DNA from: Bradyrhizobium manausense
GTDB lineage: Bacteria; Pseudomonadota; Alphaproteobacteria; Rhizobiales; Xanthobacteraceae
Reading direction: 5' to 3'
Length of the DNA: 42,607 nucleotides
NCBI RefSeq assembly: GCF_001440035.1
Contig: NZ_LJYG01000083.1
Coordinates: forward strand, 38,003-80,609
A program made the position numbers and the translations under genes. Position 1 is the first letter of the stretch. Each line of letters starts with the position of its first letter. This document shows positions 27,628-36,107 of this stretch, piece by piece. The notes beneath the pieces were generated by a model that saw nothing but the letters and a program-made list of their open reading frames with translations, made no database searches and had not been told where the DNA came from.

Positions 27628-28227
27628 ATGACGTCGATGAATCGCAGCACGCGCCTGCCGACGGCGGACGAGATCGCCGAGATCAATCGCATCCATCTGA
27701 TCGACACGCCGCTTGTGCCGGCCGATCTCTTGTTTCTGTTCGGCACCCGCGAGGATGTTGCGCTGCGCGTCGAAACCGCCGCGCGGCTGTGGCGCGACGG
27801 CTTTTACCGCTGGTCGATTGTCAGCGGCGGGGTCACCCCGGGCTCGGAGCAATCCGAGTGCGCCATCATCAAGGCGGCGATGGTCGCGGCGGGCATTCCG
27901 GCGGACCGGATCCTGGAGGAGCACCGCGCGATGAACACCGGCGAGAACGTGATCTTCTCGCTGCCGATCATCGATGCGGCGCTGGGCCTGCGCAACATCC
28001 GCAGCGTGATCTGTCTCGGCAACACCTGGACGGCGCGGCGCTATCCGATGACATTGCACCGGCATTGGCCCGAGGTGACCAAGCTGCTGCTCACGGTCGA
28101 CAGCTTTGCCACGCCGCGCACGCTCTGGCATATCGATGCCGAATTTCGCCGCCGTGTCCTGCACGAATGGGACAAGATCGAGCCGTACAAGGCGCAGGGC
28201 TTTATCGCGCAATGGCCAGAGCCCTGA
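27628..28227 (+). CDS. YdcF/ElyC-like (DUF218) protein
   Basis: 199 residues with the DUF218 fold. ADLLFLFGTREDVALRVE forms the first strand and nucleotide-like loop, WSIVSGGVTPGSEQSECAI the conserved SGG and E motif, IPADRILEEHRAMNTGENV the E-x-x-S/A-x-N-T-x-E/G-N motif, and SVICLGNTWTARRYPMTL the arginine-containing site. No signal peptide or membrane segment is present, unlike envelope ElyC proteins, so it is probably cytoplasmic. Its reaction is unknown. Start 27628 or 27637 is possible. It is convergent with the MocR gene, ten bases apart. Confidence 0.88.
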   Translation: MTSMNRSTRLPTADEIAEINRIHLIDTPLVPADLLFLFGTREDVALRVETAARLWRDGFYRWSIVSGGVTPGSEQSECAIIKAAMVAAGIPADRILEEHRAMNTGENVIFSLPIIDAALGLRNIRSVICLGNTWTARRYPMTLHRHWPEVTKLLLTVDSFATPRTLWHIDAEFRRRVLHEWDKIEPYKAQGFIAQWPEP

Positions 28228-28237
28228 CGGGGCGGGA

Positions 28238-29581
28238 TTACTCGGTCGAGTCGAAATCCTCTTCCTTGGTGCCGAGCAGCGACACGATCGTACGCAGGCC
28301 GGAATCGAGCTGCTCGAACGAGGGCGGGGCAAGCGCGAGTCGCACCGCATTCGGTGCATGGCCGTGCGCGACCGCGAAGGTCGAGGACGGTGTCAATGCG
28401 ATGCCGCGCCGGGCCGCCGCGGCGACGAAGGTCTGCGAGCGCCAATGCGGCGGCAGCGTCAGCCACAGATGATAGGAGCGCGGATCGGCCGAAAGCTGGT
28501 AGCCGGCGAGCAGCCGTGCCGCGGTCTGCTGACGCCGCGCCGCGTCGATGCGCTTCAGCCGCGTCAGCTCGGCGACGGTGCCGTCGGCCATCAACCGTTG
28601 TCCGGCGGCGAGTGCGTGGCCGGAGGCGATCCAGCCGCCGGTGCGCACCGCGCTCATCATGCTTTCGCGCAAGTGCGGCGGCGCAACGAGGATGCCGAGC
28701 GCCAGGCCCGGTGCAACCTTCTTGGAGAGGCTGTCGAGCACGATGCAGCGGTCCGGCCCGAGTGCTGCGAGCGGGGTATCGTCGGCAAGAAAGCCGTAGA
28801 CGGTGTCCTCGATGATGGTGAGATCGAGCTTCTCGGCGATGCGCATGATGTCGGCGCGCCGCGTCGCGTTCATGGTGACGCCGAGTGGATTCTGGATGAT
28901 CGGCTGCAGATACAGCGCCGACAGATGCGCTTCGCGATGCGCCTTCTGGATCGCATCGGGCCGCGCGCCAAAGTCGTCCATCGGAATCGGCACCAGGGTG
29001 ATGCCGAGCCGCGCGGCGATGCTCTTGACGTAAGGGTAGCTCAGCGCTTCGACGCCGCAGCGGCCGCCGGTCGGCACCAGCGCTGCCAGCGCGGCGGCGA
29101 GCGATTGCTTGCCGTTGGCGGTGAAGAGGATCTGCTCGGCCTGTGGCGCAAAATCCTTGCGGGCGAGATAGGCGGCGGCCGCAACGCGCGCGCTCTTGGT
29201 GCCGGTGCTGGTCGATGAGCGCAGCACGGCTTCCAGCGCATCGACGCGCTCGAGCCCGGCGAGGCTCTTGGCGATCATCGCCCATTGCTGCGGCAATAAC
29301 GGATAATTGACCTCGAAATTGATCCGCGCGTCGGCCGGCTCGGCGACGGTCTCGACCTCGCGCCTGATGTCGCCGGAGATGAAGGTGCCGCGGCCGACCT
29401 CGCCGACCACGAGCCCACGGCGCAGCAGCTCCGTATAGACGCGGCTGGCTGTCGAAACGGCAATGCCGCGATCATAGGCAAAATTGCGCTGCGGCGGCAG
29501 CCGGTCGCCGGGTCTTAACGTCCCCTTAGCGATATCTGCGGCAATGGCATCCGCAAGCTTCACGTACTCGAACTTTGACAT
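28238..29581 (-). CDS. MocR-type (GntR/aminotransferase) transcriptional regulator
   Basis: 447 residues from ATG 29581. The N-terminus is a GntR winged helix: YVKLADAIAADIAKGTLRPG, split here as YVKLADAIAADIAK and GTLRPG, then DRLPPQRNFAYDRGIAVSTA. The remainder is a fold-type-I aminotransferase domain with NPLGVTMNATRR, TIIEDTVYGF (PLP-ring Asp-type position) and VLDSLSKKVAPGLALG (PLP lysine in SLSKK). Such proteins bind PLP and often control a divergent gene. A direct repeat with 21-bp spacing lies just before the start, and a DUF1127 gene is divergent. An ATG at 29632 is in frame too, but it would translate across the repeat. Confidence 0.93.
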   Translation of the reverse strand: MSKFEYVKLADAIAADIAKGTLRPGDRLPPQRNFAYDRGIAVSTASRVYTELLRRGLVVGEVGRGTFISGDIRREVETVAEPADARINFEVNYPLLPQQWAMIAKSLAGLERVDALEAVLRSSTSTGTKSARVAAAAYLARKDFAPQAEQILFTANGKQSLAAALAALVPTGGRCGVEALSYPYVKSIAARLGITLVPIPMDDFGARPDAIQKAHREAHLSALYLQPIIQNPLGVTMNATRRADIMRIAEKLDLTIIEDTVYGFLADDTPLAALGPDRCIVLDSLSKKVAPGLALGILVAPPHLRESMMSAVRTGGWIASGHALAAGQRLMADGTVAELTRLKRIDAARRQQTAARLLAGYQLSADPRSYHLWLTLPPHWRSQTFVAAAARRGIALTPSSTFAVAHGHAPNAVRLALAPPSFEQLDSGLRTIVSLLGTKEEDFDSTE

Positions 29582-29592
29582 TATTGCACCGA

Positions 29593-29622
29593 GAGCAATG
29601 TTTCTGTTGCTCCGAGCAATGT
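29593..29622. promoter_or_regulatory. Candidate MocR operator: 9-bp direct repeats 21 bp apart
   Basis: GAGCAATGT occurs at 29593-29601 and again at 29614-29622, exactly 21 bp (two helical turns) apart. The second copy is also half of a palindrome, TTGCTC-c-GAGCAA (29607-29619). A third GAGCAAT lies at 29675. MocR regulators such as GabR and PdxR are known to bind direct repeats, so auto-control and control of the divergent DUF1127 gene are likely (inference). Confidence 0.65.
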
Positions 29623-29767
29623 ACTGGAGCATTTAAGTTCCATCAAGGTCCGCGATGGAGCCGAGGGGGAGCGAGAGCAATCCGACGGCACATGAGGTGC
29701 AGGCGCTCCAGCGTTTGCGCCAACGGCATGCGCTTCGCCGCGTAGGACCAATGGCCGGAGAAGAAAC

Positions 29768-30004
29768 ATGACCACGATCTCGCAAACTGCCGGGCGGAGC
29801 TTACGCCCATCCACCTCGAGCGGATTTTTTGCCACGCTCGTCAATGCTGCCTACGCGCTGTTCGACCGCCTGGAGCGCCGCTCCGCCGTCAAGACGCTGA
29901 ACGAGCTCGACGACCGCGCCCTGCGCGACATCGGCATCAACCGCAGCCAGATCGAGGACGCTGTGTACGGGCAGTTCAAGGCCGAGCTGACCCGGTTTCT
30001 GTGA
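29768..30004 (+). CDS. DUF1127 (YjiS-like) small protein
   Basis: 78 residues; GGAGAAGAAAC precedes the ATG. The C-terminal half carries the DUF1127 motif (RSAVKTLNELDDRALRDIGI, then NRSQIEDAVYG), a short Arg-rich helical module. DUF1127 proteins in alphaproteobacteria have been tied to small-RNA turnover, phosphate and stress adaptation, and some bind RNA; this one is not characterised. It is divergent from the MocR gene, 186 bp apart, with the direct repeats in between, which makes it the regulator's likely target. Confidence 0.92.
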   Translation: MTTISQTAGRSLRPSTSSGFFATLVNAAYALFDRLERRSAVKTLNELDDRALRDIGINRSQIEDAVYGQFKAELTRFL

Positions 30005-30018
30005 TCTTGCTCGCCTGC

Positions 30019-30144
30019 GTCCCGGACGCGCTGCAGCGTTCTTGCGCTGCCGCGCAGAGCCGGGACCCAGGCGGCGACGCGGTGCGCTGATACATGGGCC
30101 CCGGCTCTGCAGCGCATCACTCCGTGCTGCGCCGCGTCCGGGAC
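30019..30144. repeat. Nested palindromic element A
   Basis: Outer arms GTCCCGGACGCG (30019-30030) and CGCGTCCGGGAC (30133-30144) are perfect. Inner arms GCAGAGCCGGGACCCA (30054-30069) and TGGGCCCCGGCTCTGC (30095-30110) differ at one base. The whole can fold as one long hairpin. Confidence 0.85.
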
Positions 30145-30180
30145 ACGAGTTTGCGTTTTGGGCACACCTGCATCATCCCC

Positions 30181-30259
30181 GTCATTGCGAGCGCAGCGAA
30201 GCAATCCAGAGTCCCTCGGCTGAGACAAGTCTGGATTGCTTCGCTGCGCTCGCAATGAC
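30181..30259. repeat. Palindromic element B, perfect 29-bp arms
   Basis: Positions 30181-30209 and 30231-30259 are perfect inverted copies of 29 bp (starting GTCATTGCGAGCGCAGCGAA) around a 21-base loop. Perfect arms of this length suggest active spread or strong conservation of structure. Confidence 0.92.
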
Positions 30260-30303
30260 GGCTTGGTGAGGGTTTAGACCCGGCTCCGAGCTCAGTACCT
30301 TGA

Positions 30304-30389
30304 GTAGCCCGGATGGAGCGGTAGCGTAATCCTGATTCTTGCCGATCAATGGACGGGTCTCGGATTGCGCTGCGCTCCATCCGGGCTAC
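30304..30389. repeat. Palindromic element C
   Basis: GTAGCCCGGATGGAGCG (30304-30320) and CGCTCCATCCGGGCTAC (30373-30389) are perfect 17-bp arms. Next to them GTAGCGTAATCC and GGATTGCGCTGC continue the stem with mismatches. It ends 12 bp before the stop of the minus-strand stress protein gene and could end its transcript. Confidence 0.88.
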
Positions 30390-30400
30390 GACGGAATGTT

Positions 30401-30826
30401 TCAGTGCCGCACCACCAGCACGGAGCATTTGGCATAACGCACCACATGCCCGGCATTGGAGCCGAGGAAATAGGTGCGCATCGCCGGCCGGTGCGAGGTC
30501 ATGACGATCAGGTCGGCCTTCATCTGCGCGGCTTCCTCCAGGATCTCGTGATAGATGCCGCCCTGGCGCACCACGGTGGAGATGTGGGCGGGGTCGATGC
30601 CGGATTCGCGGGCGACGATGGCGAGCGCCTCTTCGGAGGTCTGGCGCTGCTGTTCGTCGAAGTCGGCAGGGACATATTCGGCCAGCATCACCGGCGTCAT
30701 CGGCAGCACGTTGAGCAGCCGGACCGATCCGCTCCAGTTCTGCGACAGCGTCGTCGCGGTCGCGATCGCTGGCTTTGCCAGATCGGTGTCGGCGAGGTCG
30801 ATGGGCACGAGAATGGACTTGAACAT
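30401..30826 (-). CDS. Universal stress protein (UspA superfamily, UspF-like)
   Basis: 141 residues forming one Usp domain. The N-terminal strand is MFKSILVPIDLADTDLAKPA, the C-terminal block ADLIVMTSHRP then FLGSNAGHVVRYAKCSVLVV. The latter resembles E. coli UspF (GSHRP, LLGSNA), but the first Gly of the ATP-loop (usually MGSH) is Thr here. The start at 30826 has GGAGG five bases upstream. Its role is probably in stress survival; nucleotide binding is uncertain. It lies 50 bp behind the SixA-like gene on the same strand and may be co-transcribed. Confidence 0.93.
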   Translation of the reverse strand: MFKSILVPIDLADTDLAKPAIATATTLSQNWSGSVRLLNVLPMTPVMLAEYVPADFDEQQRQTSEEALAIVARESGIDPAHISTVVRQGGIYHEILEEAAQMKADLIVMTSHRPAMRTYFLGSNAGHVVRYAKCSVLVVRH

Positions 30827-30876
30827 CTGCGCCTCCAAATCTTCCGGTCAGCACGTTGTCCCGGTACGTCGCGCGA

Positions 30877-31413
30877 TCATCCCAGTCGAAGCAGCTTGGG
30901 GCTGACGAACAGCACCAGTTTGCCGCGGCGGTAGGCCACGTCGCCCCAATCCTTGACGTCAAAGTCGAGGATCGCAAGCCCCGCCGTGGGCAGATTGTCG
31001 GTGAGCGCCTTGGCACTGGCCTTGTCGCCGCTGCCCGTCAGCATCAGCGCCGCCTCGTGCATGCCGGGATTGTGCCCGACCAGCAGGAGCCGCTTGGGAT
31101 TGGCCGGGATCGTTGCAGTGCGAATGGTTTCGAGAATCTGCGCGGGATCGGCGCCATAGAGTTCCGGCAGAACCTCAACCCGCGGCGCTGCGACGCGGTC
31201 TTTCATCGCTTCCCAGGCGAGGTCCCAGGTCTGCCTGGCGCGGACGGCGTGCGACACCAGCACGGTCTCGGGGACCGGCGGATGGGTGGCCATCCAGTCG
31301 CCCATCTCGGCGGCGTCGCGCTGGCCGCGATGGTCGAGCCGGCGGTCCTGGTCGCGGCCGCTTGGCGCGTCGGTCTCGGTCTTGGCGTGACGCAGCAGCA
31401 TCAAACGGCGCAT
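30877..31413 (-). CDS. SixA-like histidine phosphatase
   Basis: 178 residues of the histidine phosphatase superfamily. LMLLRHAKTETD holds the phospho-accepting His9 with Arg8, SHAVRARQTW the second Arg, and LLVGHNPGMHE the second catalytic His. SixA proteins remove phosphate from HPt or HPr-like phosphohistidine proteins; a link with the HPt protein at 5304 cannot be shown. The start at 31413 (MRRLMLLRHAK) was chosen as the family start; the frame opens seven codons earlier (31434). Confidence 0.9.
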   Translation of the reverse strand: MRRLMLLRHAKTETDAPSGRDQDRRLDHRGQRDAAEMGDWMATHPPVPETVLVSHAVRARQTWDLAWEAMKDRVAAPRVEVLPELYGADPAQILETIRTATIPANPKRLLLVGHNPGMHEAALMLTGSGDKASAKALTDNLPTAGLAILDFDVKDWGDVAYRRGKLVLFVSPKLLRLG

Positions 31414-31506
31414 GGCATTCTCGAATCGTTCCACGTCCAGGATAATCTACAGGTGCCTGTTGAGGACAAGGTGACAAGCGCCTGCTCGGTATCAAGTTGT
31501 TGTTTT

Positions 31507-31555
31507 GAGCATGATCTTGTCGGAAAACCGCTGCGCACTTTTCCGGATCATGCTC
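31507..31555. repeat. Dispersed palindromic repeat (copy 4)
   Basis: GAGCATGATC to GATCATGCTC, 49 bp, the same length as the copy at 27511 and differing from it at only a few bases, all between the ten-base ends (CTTGTCGGAAAACCGCTGCG instead of CTTTCCGGAAAACCGCTTCA). It lies 12 bp before the oxidase start at 31568, thus in that gene's leader or promoter. Confidence 0.9.
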
Positions 31556-31567
31556 TAAGAAAACGAC

Positions 31568-33031
31568 ATGAGCGAGACTTTCACAAGCGCGTCCCAGGAA
31601 GAAGCCGGCCTTCGCGAGCGTGCCCGGCTGTCGTTCGATCTCGACGCCGATATTTGCGTGATCGGGGCAGGGCTTGCCGGCCTTTCCGTGGCCCTCGAGG
31701 CGGCACGGCTGGGGGCCAGCGTCGCGGTGCTCGAGGGCCGTCACATCGGCTGGAACGCCTCCGGCAACCAGCTCGGCACCGTGATGCCGGGCTTCGCGTT
31801 GCCGCTCACCGATCTGATCGAGCGCATCGGCTTCGAGGATGCCAGTGAGCTGTGGGCGCTCTCGAAGGAGGGCGCCGAGCTCGTCCGGGCCAACGCTACC
31901 GAAGAGAACATGCCTGATATCGGCCTCACCGAGGGCGTGCTCGAGGTCTCCAACGTCGATGCCGGCGACCGGCTGATCAGCCGGCTCCAGATGCTGTACG
32001 AGGATTTCGATACCGAGGTCGAAGGCTGGCAGGTCGATCGCGTGCGCGCGGCGCTCAAGACCGATCGCTACTTCCACGGGATCTATTATCCCAAAGCGTT
32101 CCAGGTCGACGGCCGCAAATATGTGCATGGTCTCGCCGCGCTGGCGCGGCGCGCCGGTGCGCGCATCTTCGAGGATACGCCGGTCGTCAGCATCGATCAT
32201 TCCGGCATCCGCAAGCGCATCGTCACGCCTTCGGCGCGGCTGCGCGCCTCCCACATCGTGCTGGCCGGCAACATTCATCTCGGTGCGCCATTGCGGCGGC
32301 TGTCGGATACGCTGCTGCCGGTCTCGCGCTATGCCGGCATCACCGCGCCGCTCGGCGAGCGCGTGCATGACATCATCGGCTTCAAGGGATCGGTGATGGA
32401 TGACGACGGCGTCGATCATTTCCGCATCGTCGATGGCGACCGCCTGATGTGGGAGAGCCCGGAGACCACCTGGGCCGCCCGACCGCAGCGTTTTGCAGGC
32501 AGCGTCAAGCGTCGCATCCGGTCGATCTTCCCCGAGCTCGGCAATGTCGAGATATCGGAGACCTTCGGCGGCGCCACCGGCCAGACCGTGCACGGCATGC
32601 CGCAGATCGGGCAGCTGCGCAAAGGTCTGTGGGTGGCGAGCGGGTTCGGCCGCCAGGGCATGAACACGTCGGCCATGGCCGGGCAACTGATCGCGCGCAG
32701 CATTCTGTGGGGGGAGGAGCGCTGGAAGCTGTTCTCGCCGTTCGAGCTGGTCTGGGCCGGCGGCACGACGGGGCGGGTCGCAGGGCAGCTGGTCGGCCTC
32801 TGGGGAAGGGCGAGTTCCGCGGCCGCGGGGACGCTGGCCCGCTACCGCGAGCGGGCGCGGGTGAAGGACAGGCAGCGCGAGGCGCGCCTCGCCGAGGCCA
32901 ACCGGGCCGCCGGCACCGGTCCGCGCCGCCAGCCGCCCGGGGTTCGGCCGCGACTGGCGCCAGCGCCACCGCCACCGCCTGCTACGGAGGGGGCGGAACC
33001 GGCCGCGCGGGAGCAGGGCGTCTCGCAATAA
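31568..33031 (+). CDS. FAD-dependent oxidoreductase, DAO family
   Basis: 487 residues. The FAD-binding [20 protein letters not shown] is at about 27-46 (split: [20 protein letters not shown]), followed by [17 protein letters not shown]. The second FAD contact is in [20 protein letters not shown], then SGFGRQGMN. Its layout is that of amine/amino-acid oxidases such as PuuB (gamma-glutamylputrescine oxidase). The substrate is unknown. The last 80 residues are an unusual Arg/Pro/Ala-rich tail ([20 protein letters not shown], then [13 protein letters not shown]), probably disordered. No partner gene is adjacent. The start at 31568 follows aagaaaacgac. Confidence 0.88.
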   Translation: MSETFTSASQEEAGLRERARLSFDLDADICVIGAGLAGLSVALEAARLGASVAVLEGRHIGWNASGNQLGTVMPGFALPLTDLIERIGFEDASELWALSKEGAELVRANATEENMPDIGLTEGVLEVSNVDAGDRLISRLQMLYEDFDTEVEGWQVDRVRAALKTDRYFHGIYYPKAFQVDGRKYVHGLAALARRAGARIFEDTPVVSIDHSGIRKRIVTPSARLRASHIVLAGNIHLGAPLRRLSDTLLPVSRYAGITAPLGERVHDIIGFKGSVMDDDGVDHFRIVDGDRLMWESPETTWAARPQRFAGSVKRRIRSIFPELGNVEISETFGGATGQTVHGMPQIGQLRKGLWVASGFGRQGMNTSAMAGQLIARSILWGEERWKLFSPFELVWAGGTTGRVAGQLVGLWGRASSAAAGTLARYRERARVKDRQREARLAEANRAAGTGPRRQPPGVRPRLAPAPPPPPATEGAEPAAREQGVSQ

Positions 33032-33117
33032 AGGCGCGAAAAATCCCGACTGGACGTGTAACATTGTCCGTCAGAGCCCGTATCTCAGGGCGTAGACGCT
33101 CCCGTACGGAGAATGAG

Positions 33118-33630
33118 ATGTTTGACCGCCGCATCCTGCTAACGACTGTCGCCGGCCTGTTTGGCCTTTCGGCCTTCCGCTGGCTGAGGACAACACCGGC
33201 GCAGGCCGGAGAGAAGGCCGCGCAAAAGTTCGAGATCGAGAAGACCGACGCCGAGTGGCGTGCGCAATTGACGCCGCAGCAATATGAGATCCTGCGCAAG
33301 GAAGGCACCGAGCGCCCGGGCTCCAGCCCGCTGCTGAACGAGCACCGCAAGGGCGTCTTCGCCTGCGCCGGCTGCGACCTGCCGCTGTTTAGCTCGGAGA
33401 CCAAGTTCGAGAGCGGCACGGGTTGGCCGAGCTTCTACCAGCCGATCGAGGGCAATGTCGGCAAGACCGAGGACCGCAGCTTCGGCATGGTGCGCACCGA
33501 GGTGCATTGCCGGCGTTGCGGCGGCCATCTCGGCCACGTCTTCGACGACGGTCCGAAGCCGACCGGCCTGCGCTATTGCATCGACGGTTTCGGGCTGGTC
33601 TTCCACCCGGCGACACCGTCGGCGACGTAG
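33118..33630 (+). CDS. msrB: Peptide-methionine (R)-S-oxide reductase, exported
   Basis: 170 residues. Zinc ligands are Cys83 and Cys86 (FACAGCDLP) and Cys131 and Cys134 ([11 protein letters not shown]). [11 protein letters not shown] is the substrate pocket and Cys154 in RYCIDGFG the catalytic cysteine. It reduces methionine-R-sulfoxide in proteins. The N-terminus [17 protein letters not shown] has twin arginines and a hydrophobic stretch up to AQA-G (about 30), so it is probably exported, perhaps by Tat, to repair periplasmic proteins. GGAG precedes the ATG at 33118; the frame opens much earlier, inside the oxidase gene. A strong terminator follows. Confidence 0.93.
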   Translation: MFDRRILLTTVAGLFGLSAFRWLRTTPAQAGEKAAQKFEIEKTDAEWRAQLTPQQYEILRKEGTERPGSSPLLNEHRKGVFACAGCDLPLFSSETKFESGTGWPSFYQPIEGNVGKTEDRSFGMVRTEVHCRRCGGHLGHVFDDGPKPTGLRYCIDGFGLVFHPATPSAT

Positions 33631-33678
33631 GACGTCATTTGAAGTGTTTCCCCGGCAATTGTTGCCGGTCCGGCAATT

Positions 33679-33704
33679 ATGCCCCGGTCGACCGACCGGG
33701 GCAT
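33679..33704 (+). terminator. Terminator after msrB
   Basis: ATGCCCCGGTCG and CGACCGGGGCAT form a perfect 12-bp stem with a two-base loop, followed by TTCTATTTAA. A smaller hairpin CCGGCAA/TTGCCGG stands just before (33652-33668). Together they separate msrB from the flagellar operon. Confidence 0.85.
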
Positions 33705-33742
33705 TTCTATTTAAGTCATTGATTTTATGAAGATCCCAGCCT

Positions 33743-33757
33743 TGGCATAGGCCTTGC
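33743..33757 (+). promoter_or_regulatory. Sigma-54 promoter for flgE
   Basis: TGGCAT, five bases, TTGC fits the RpoN consensus TGGCAC-N5-TTGC with exact GG-N10-GC spacing. It lies 64 bp before flgE, with nothing coding between. In Caulobacter and relatives, hook and hook-associated genes use sigma-54 with the activator FlbD, so the motif, place and gene agree. No activator site was identified. Confidence 0.8.
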
Positions 33758-33820
33758 GACGTCTCCTCCGACTGCGGCCATGGTCGACTGGCCGCCGAGA
33801 CCGGATTTGGAGACAAAGTT

Positions 33821-36073
33821 ATGGGTATCTTCGATGCAATGAACACCTCAGTGGGTGGCCTGCAGGCGCAGTCCTTCGCGCTGCAGAACATCTCGGGCAA
33901 CATCGCGAACTCATCGACCACCGGTTACAAGGGCATCGGCACCAGCTTCGTCGATCTCATTCCCGACGCTTCGGTGCCGAGCAAGCAGGTCGCCGGCGGC
34001 GTGACGGCCAACGCCAAGGCCACCATCACCACCCAGGGCACGATCTCGTCCTCCACCGTCGCCACCAACATGGCGATCACCGGTGACGGCTTCTTCTCGA
34101 TCCAGAAGGCGACCGGCGTCGTCGACAACGTGCCGGTGTTCAGCGGCGTCACCTACTACACCCGCCGCGGCGATTTCCAGCTCAACGCCAACGGCAACCT
34201 GGTCAACGGCGCCGGCTATTACCTGATGGGCACCACGGTGGACCCGAAGACCGGCAACCCGACCGGCAACGTCGCGACCGTGCTGAAATTCCAGAACAAC
34301 TTCATTCCTGCGCAGGCGACTACCTCGATCCAGTACGCCGCGAACCTGCCGAGCGTTCCCAACACGCCGGCGAGTTCGACCGCGGCGAGCGGCACATTGC
34401 TGGCGGCCGGCGGTCTCAACCCGTCGGACTTCGCCGCCAATCCGTTGCCGGTGGGTACCCCGCCCCCGCCCTATACCAACGCGACGGTGTCCGGCGCCGC
34501 CGCCACCGGCAACCTCCGCTCGGCTTATTCCTCGACGACAGGGACGGGAACGGTTGCGCTTCAGAACAATTCGGCCGCGGTGGCATCGACCTCCACGTCG
34601 CTCGACAATACGGTGGGCACCCATCTCGCCTCCAGCATCCTCACCGCCCTCAGCGGCCAGACGCTGACGATCAACGGCAACACGATCACTTTCAATGGCG
34701 GCACGACCGTCACGACGGCGGGCAGCAACACCACGATCGGTCTCGGCGCCGGCACGACCGCGACGGTTCAAAACATCCTGACCGCGATTCAAACCGCAGG
34801 CGGCGCCGGCGTCACGGCCACGCTCTCCGCCAGTGGCAATATCCAGATTTCCACCGGCACCGGCGTCGACGTGGCGGTCAACAGCGGCACGGCAGCCACT
34901 GCTCTCGGCATCAGCAGCGTGACGCGTGGCGGCAACGTGCTGTCCTCGCCGGCGATCACCGGCGCCACGGTGCTGAGCGGCGCCGCGACCGCCGGCGGCG
35001 CCGAGGTGATCTCCTCGGGCTTCGCCGCCGGTGACACCATCACGGTCGATGGCCAGACGCTGACGTTCATGGCTTCGGGCGCCTCCGGTCCGAACCAGAT
35101 CAACATCACCGACAACATCACCACCCTGCTCGGCAAGATCGACGGTCTCTCCGGTGCGTCGGGATCATCGGTCAGCGCCGGCGGCGTGATCACGCTGAAC
35201 ACCGGCACCGTTTCGAACCTGACGGTGTCGAGCTCCAACAGCGCCGCCTTCGCCGCGCTCGGCTTCACCTCGACCATCACCAAGAATCGCAATGGAGGCG
35301 GCACCGCCGGCACCGGCGGCGTGATCGGCAACGACATCGCCACCTTCACCAAGGAATCGATCAGCGGCGGTGCGGTGACCGCATACAATGCGGCCGGCAC
35401 GCCGGTGAACCTGCAATTGCGCTGGGCCAAGACCGATAGCGCGTCGCTGGGTAACGGCCATGCCGACACCTGGAACCTGTTCTATCAGACCGATCCGAAC
35501 GCGACCGGCGCGACGGTCGGCTGGGTCAATACCGGGCAGGCCTTCACCTTCGCCGCCGACGGCTCGCTGACCTCGCCGAGCGGCTCCGGCATCACCATCC
35601 CGAACGTCAGCGTCGGCGGTCAGGCGCTTGGCTCCGTCGCCTTCAACATCTCCCAGGGCGGGCTGACGCAATATGCCTCGACCAGCGGCGCGGTCACCAT
35701 CAACACCATCACGCAGAACGGCTACGCGGCGGGCCAGCTCCGCTCGGTCGCCGTCAACAACAGCGGCCTCGTGGTCGGCACCTTCTCAAACGGCCAGAAC
35801 CTCGACCTTGCGCAGGTGACGTTGTCGCACTTCAACGGCACCAACTATCTCAAGGCGCTGGACGGCGGCGCCTACGCGGCGACGGACCAGTCTGGTCCGG
35901 CGATCGACGGCGCCTCGGGCTCCATCAGTGGCTCGTCGCTGGAGGGATCCAACACCGACATCGCCGACGAGTTCACCAAGCTGATCGTGACCCAACAGGC
36001 CTATTCGGCCAACACCAAGGTGATCACGACGGCGAATTCGATGGTCCAGGATCTCCTCAACGTGTTGCGCTGA
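33821..36073 (+). CDS. flgE: Flagellar hook protein FlgE with large insert
   Basis: 750 residues, far longer than the 400 or so of enteric FlgE. The N-terminal rod/hook motif is MGIFDAMNTSVGGLQAQSFA then NISGNIANSSTTGYKG; ITGDGFFSIQ and YYTRRGDFQLNANGNLVNG are also typical. The C-terminal helix is SSLEGSNTDIADEFTKLI then VTQQAYSANTKVITTANSM. Residues of about 228-490 are a Thr/Ser/Gly-rich insert made of two related units that is also present in FlgL (see findings); I recall such units as DUF1522 in Bradyrhizobium. FlgE polymerises into the hook outside the cell. It is first in an operon with flgK and flgL, behind a sigma-54 promoter. Confidence 0.96.
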   Translation: MGIFDAMNTSVGGLQAQSFALQNISGNIANSSTTGYKGIGTSFVDLIPDASVPSKQVAGGVTANAKATITTQGTISSSTVATNMAITGDGFFSIQKATGVVDNVPVFSGVTYYTRRGDFQLNANGNLVNGAGYYLMGTTVDPKTGNPTGNVATVLKFQNNFIPAQATTSIQYAANLPSVPNTPASSTAASGTLLAAGGLNPSDFAANPLPVGTPPPPYTNATVSGAAATGNLRSAYSSTTGTGTVALQNNSAAVASTSTSLDNTVGTHLASSILTALSGQTLTINGNTITFNGGTTVTTAGSNTTIGLGAGTTATVQNILTAIQTAGGAGVTATLSASGNIQISTGTGVDVAVNSGTAATALGISSVTRGGNVLSSPAITGATVLSGAATAGGAEVISSGFAAGDTITVDGQTLTFMASGASGPNQINITDNITTLLGKIDGLSGASGSSVSAGGVITLNTGTVSNLTVSSSNSAAFAALGFTSTITKNRNGGGTAGTGGVIGNDIATFTKESISGGAVTAYNAAGTPVNLQLRWAKTDSASLGNGHADTWNLFYQTDPNATGATVGWVNTGQAFTFAADGSLTSPSGSGITIPNVSVGGQALGSVAFNISQGGLTQYASTSGAVTINTITQNGYAAGQLRSVAVNNSGLVVGTFSNGQNLDLAQVTLSHFNGTNYLKALDGGAYAATDQSGPAIDGASGSISGSSLEGSNTDIADEFTKLIVTQQAYSANTKVITTANSMVQDLLNVLR
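34508..35290 (+). other. Insert coding segment in flgE, shared with flgL
   Basis: It encodes residues of about 229-490. Unit 1 ends in ATLSASGNIQISTGTGVDVA then ATALGISSVTRGGN; unit 2 has TITVDGQTLTFMASGASGPN, QINITDN and SNSAAFAALGFTS. Both units share the order 'LTI/ITV-G-T-ITF ... ILTAI/LLGKID ... VTLS/VITLNTG ... AALG', which suggests an old duplication. Confidence 0.85.
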
Positions 36074-36107
36074 TCGGCGCGTAACGTAATCAAAGGCGGC
36101 AAGTAAG

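Larger units (their letters stand above)
30005..30400. other. Repeat-only intergenic region
   Basis: 396 bp between the DUF1127 gene and the universal stress protein gene. Three different palindromic elements fill most of it and are listed separately. No gene is supported; open frames here are read through inverted repeats. Confidence 0.85.

Noticed and set aside
31175..33064. 629-codon minus-strand frame over the DAO oxidase gene
   Set aside because: Antisense to a gene with clear FAD motifs; no domain and composition of a shadow.
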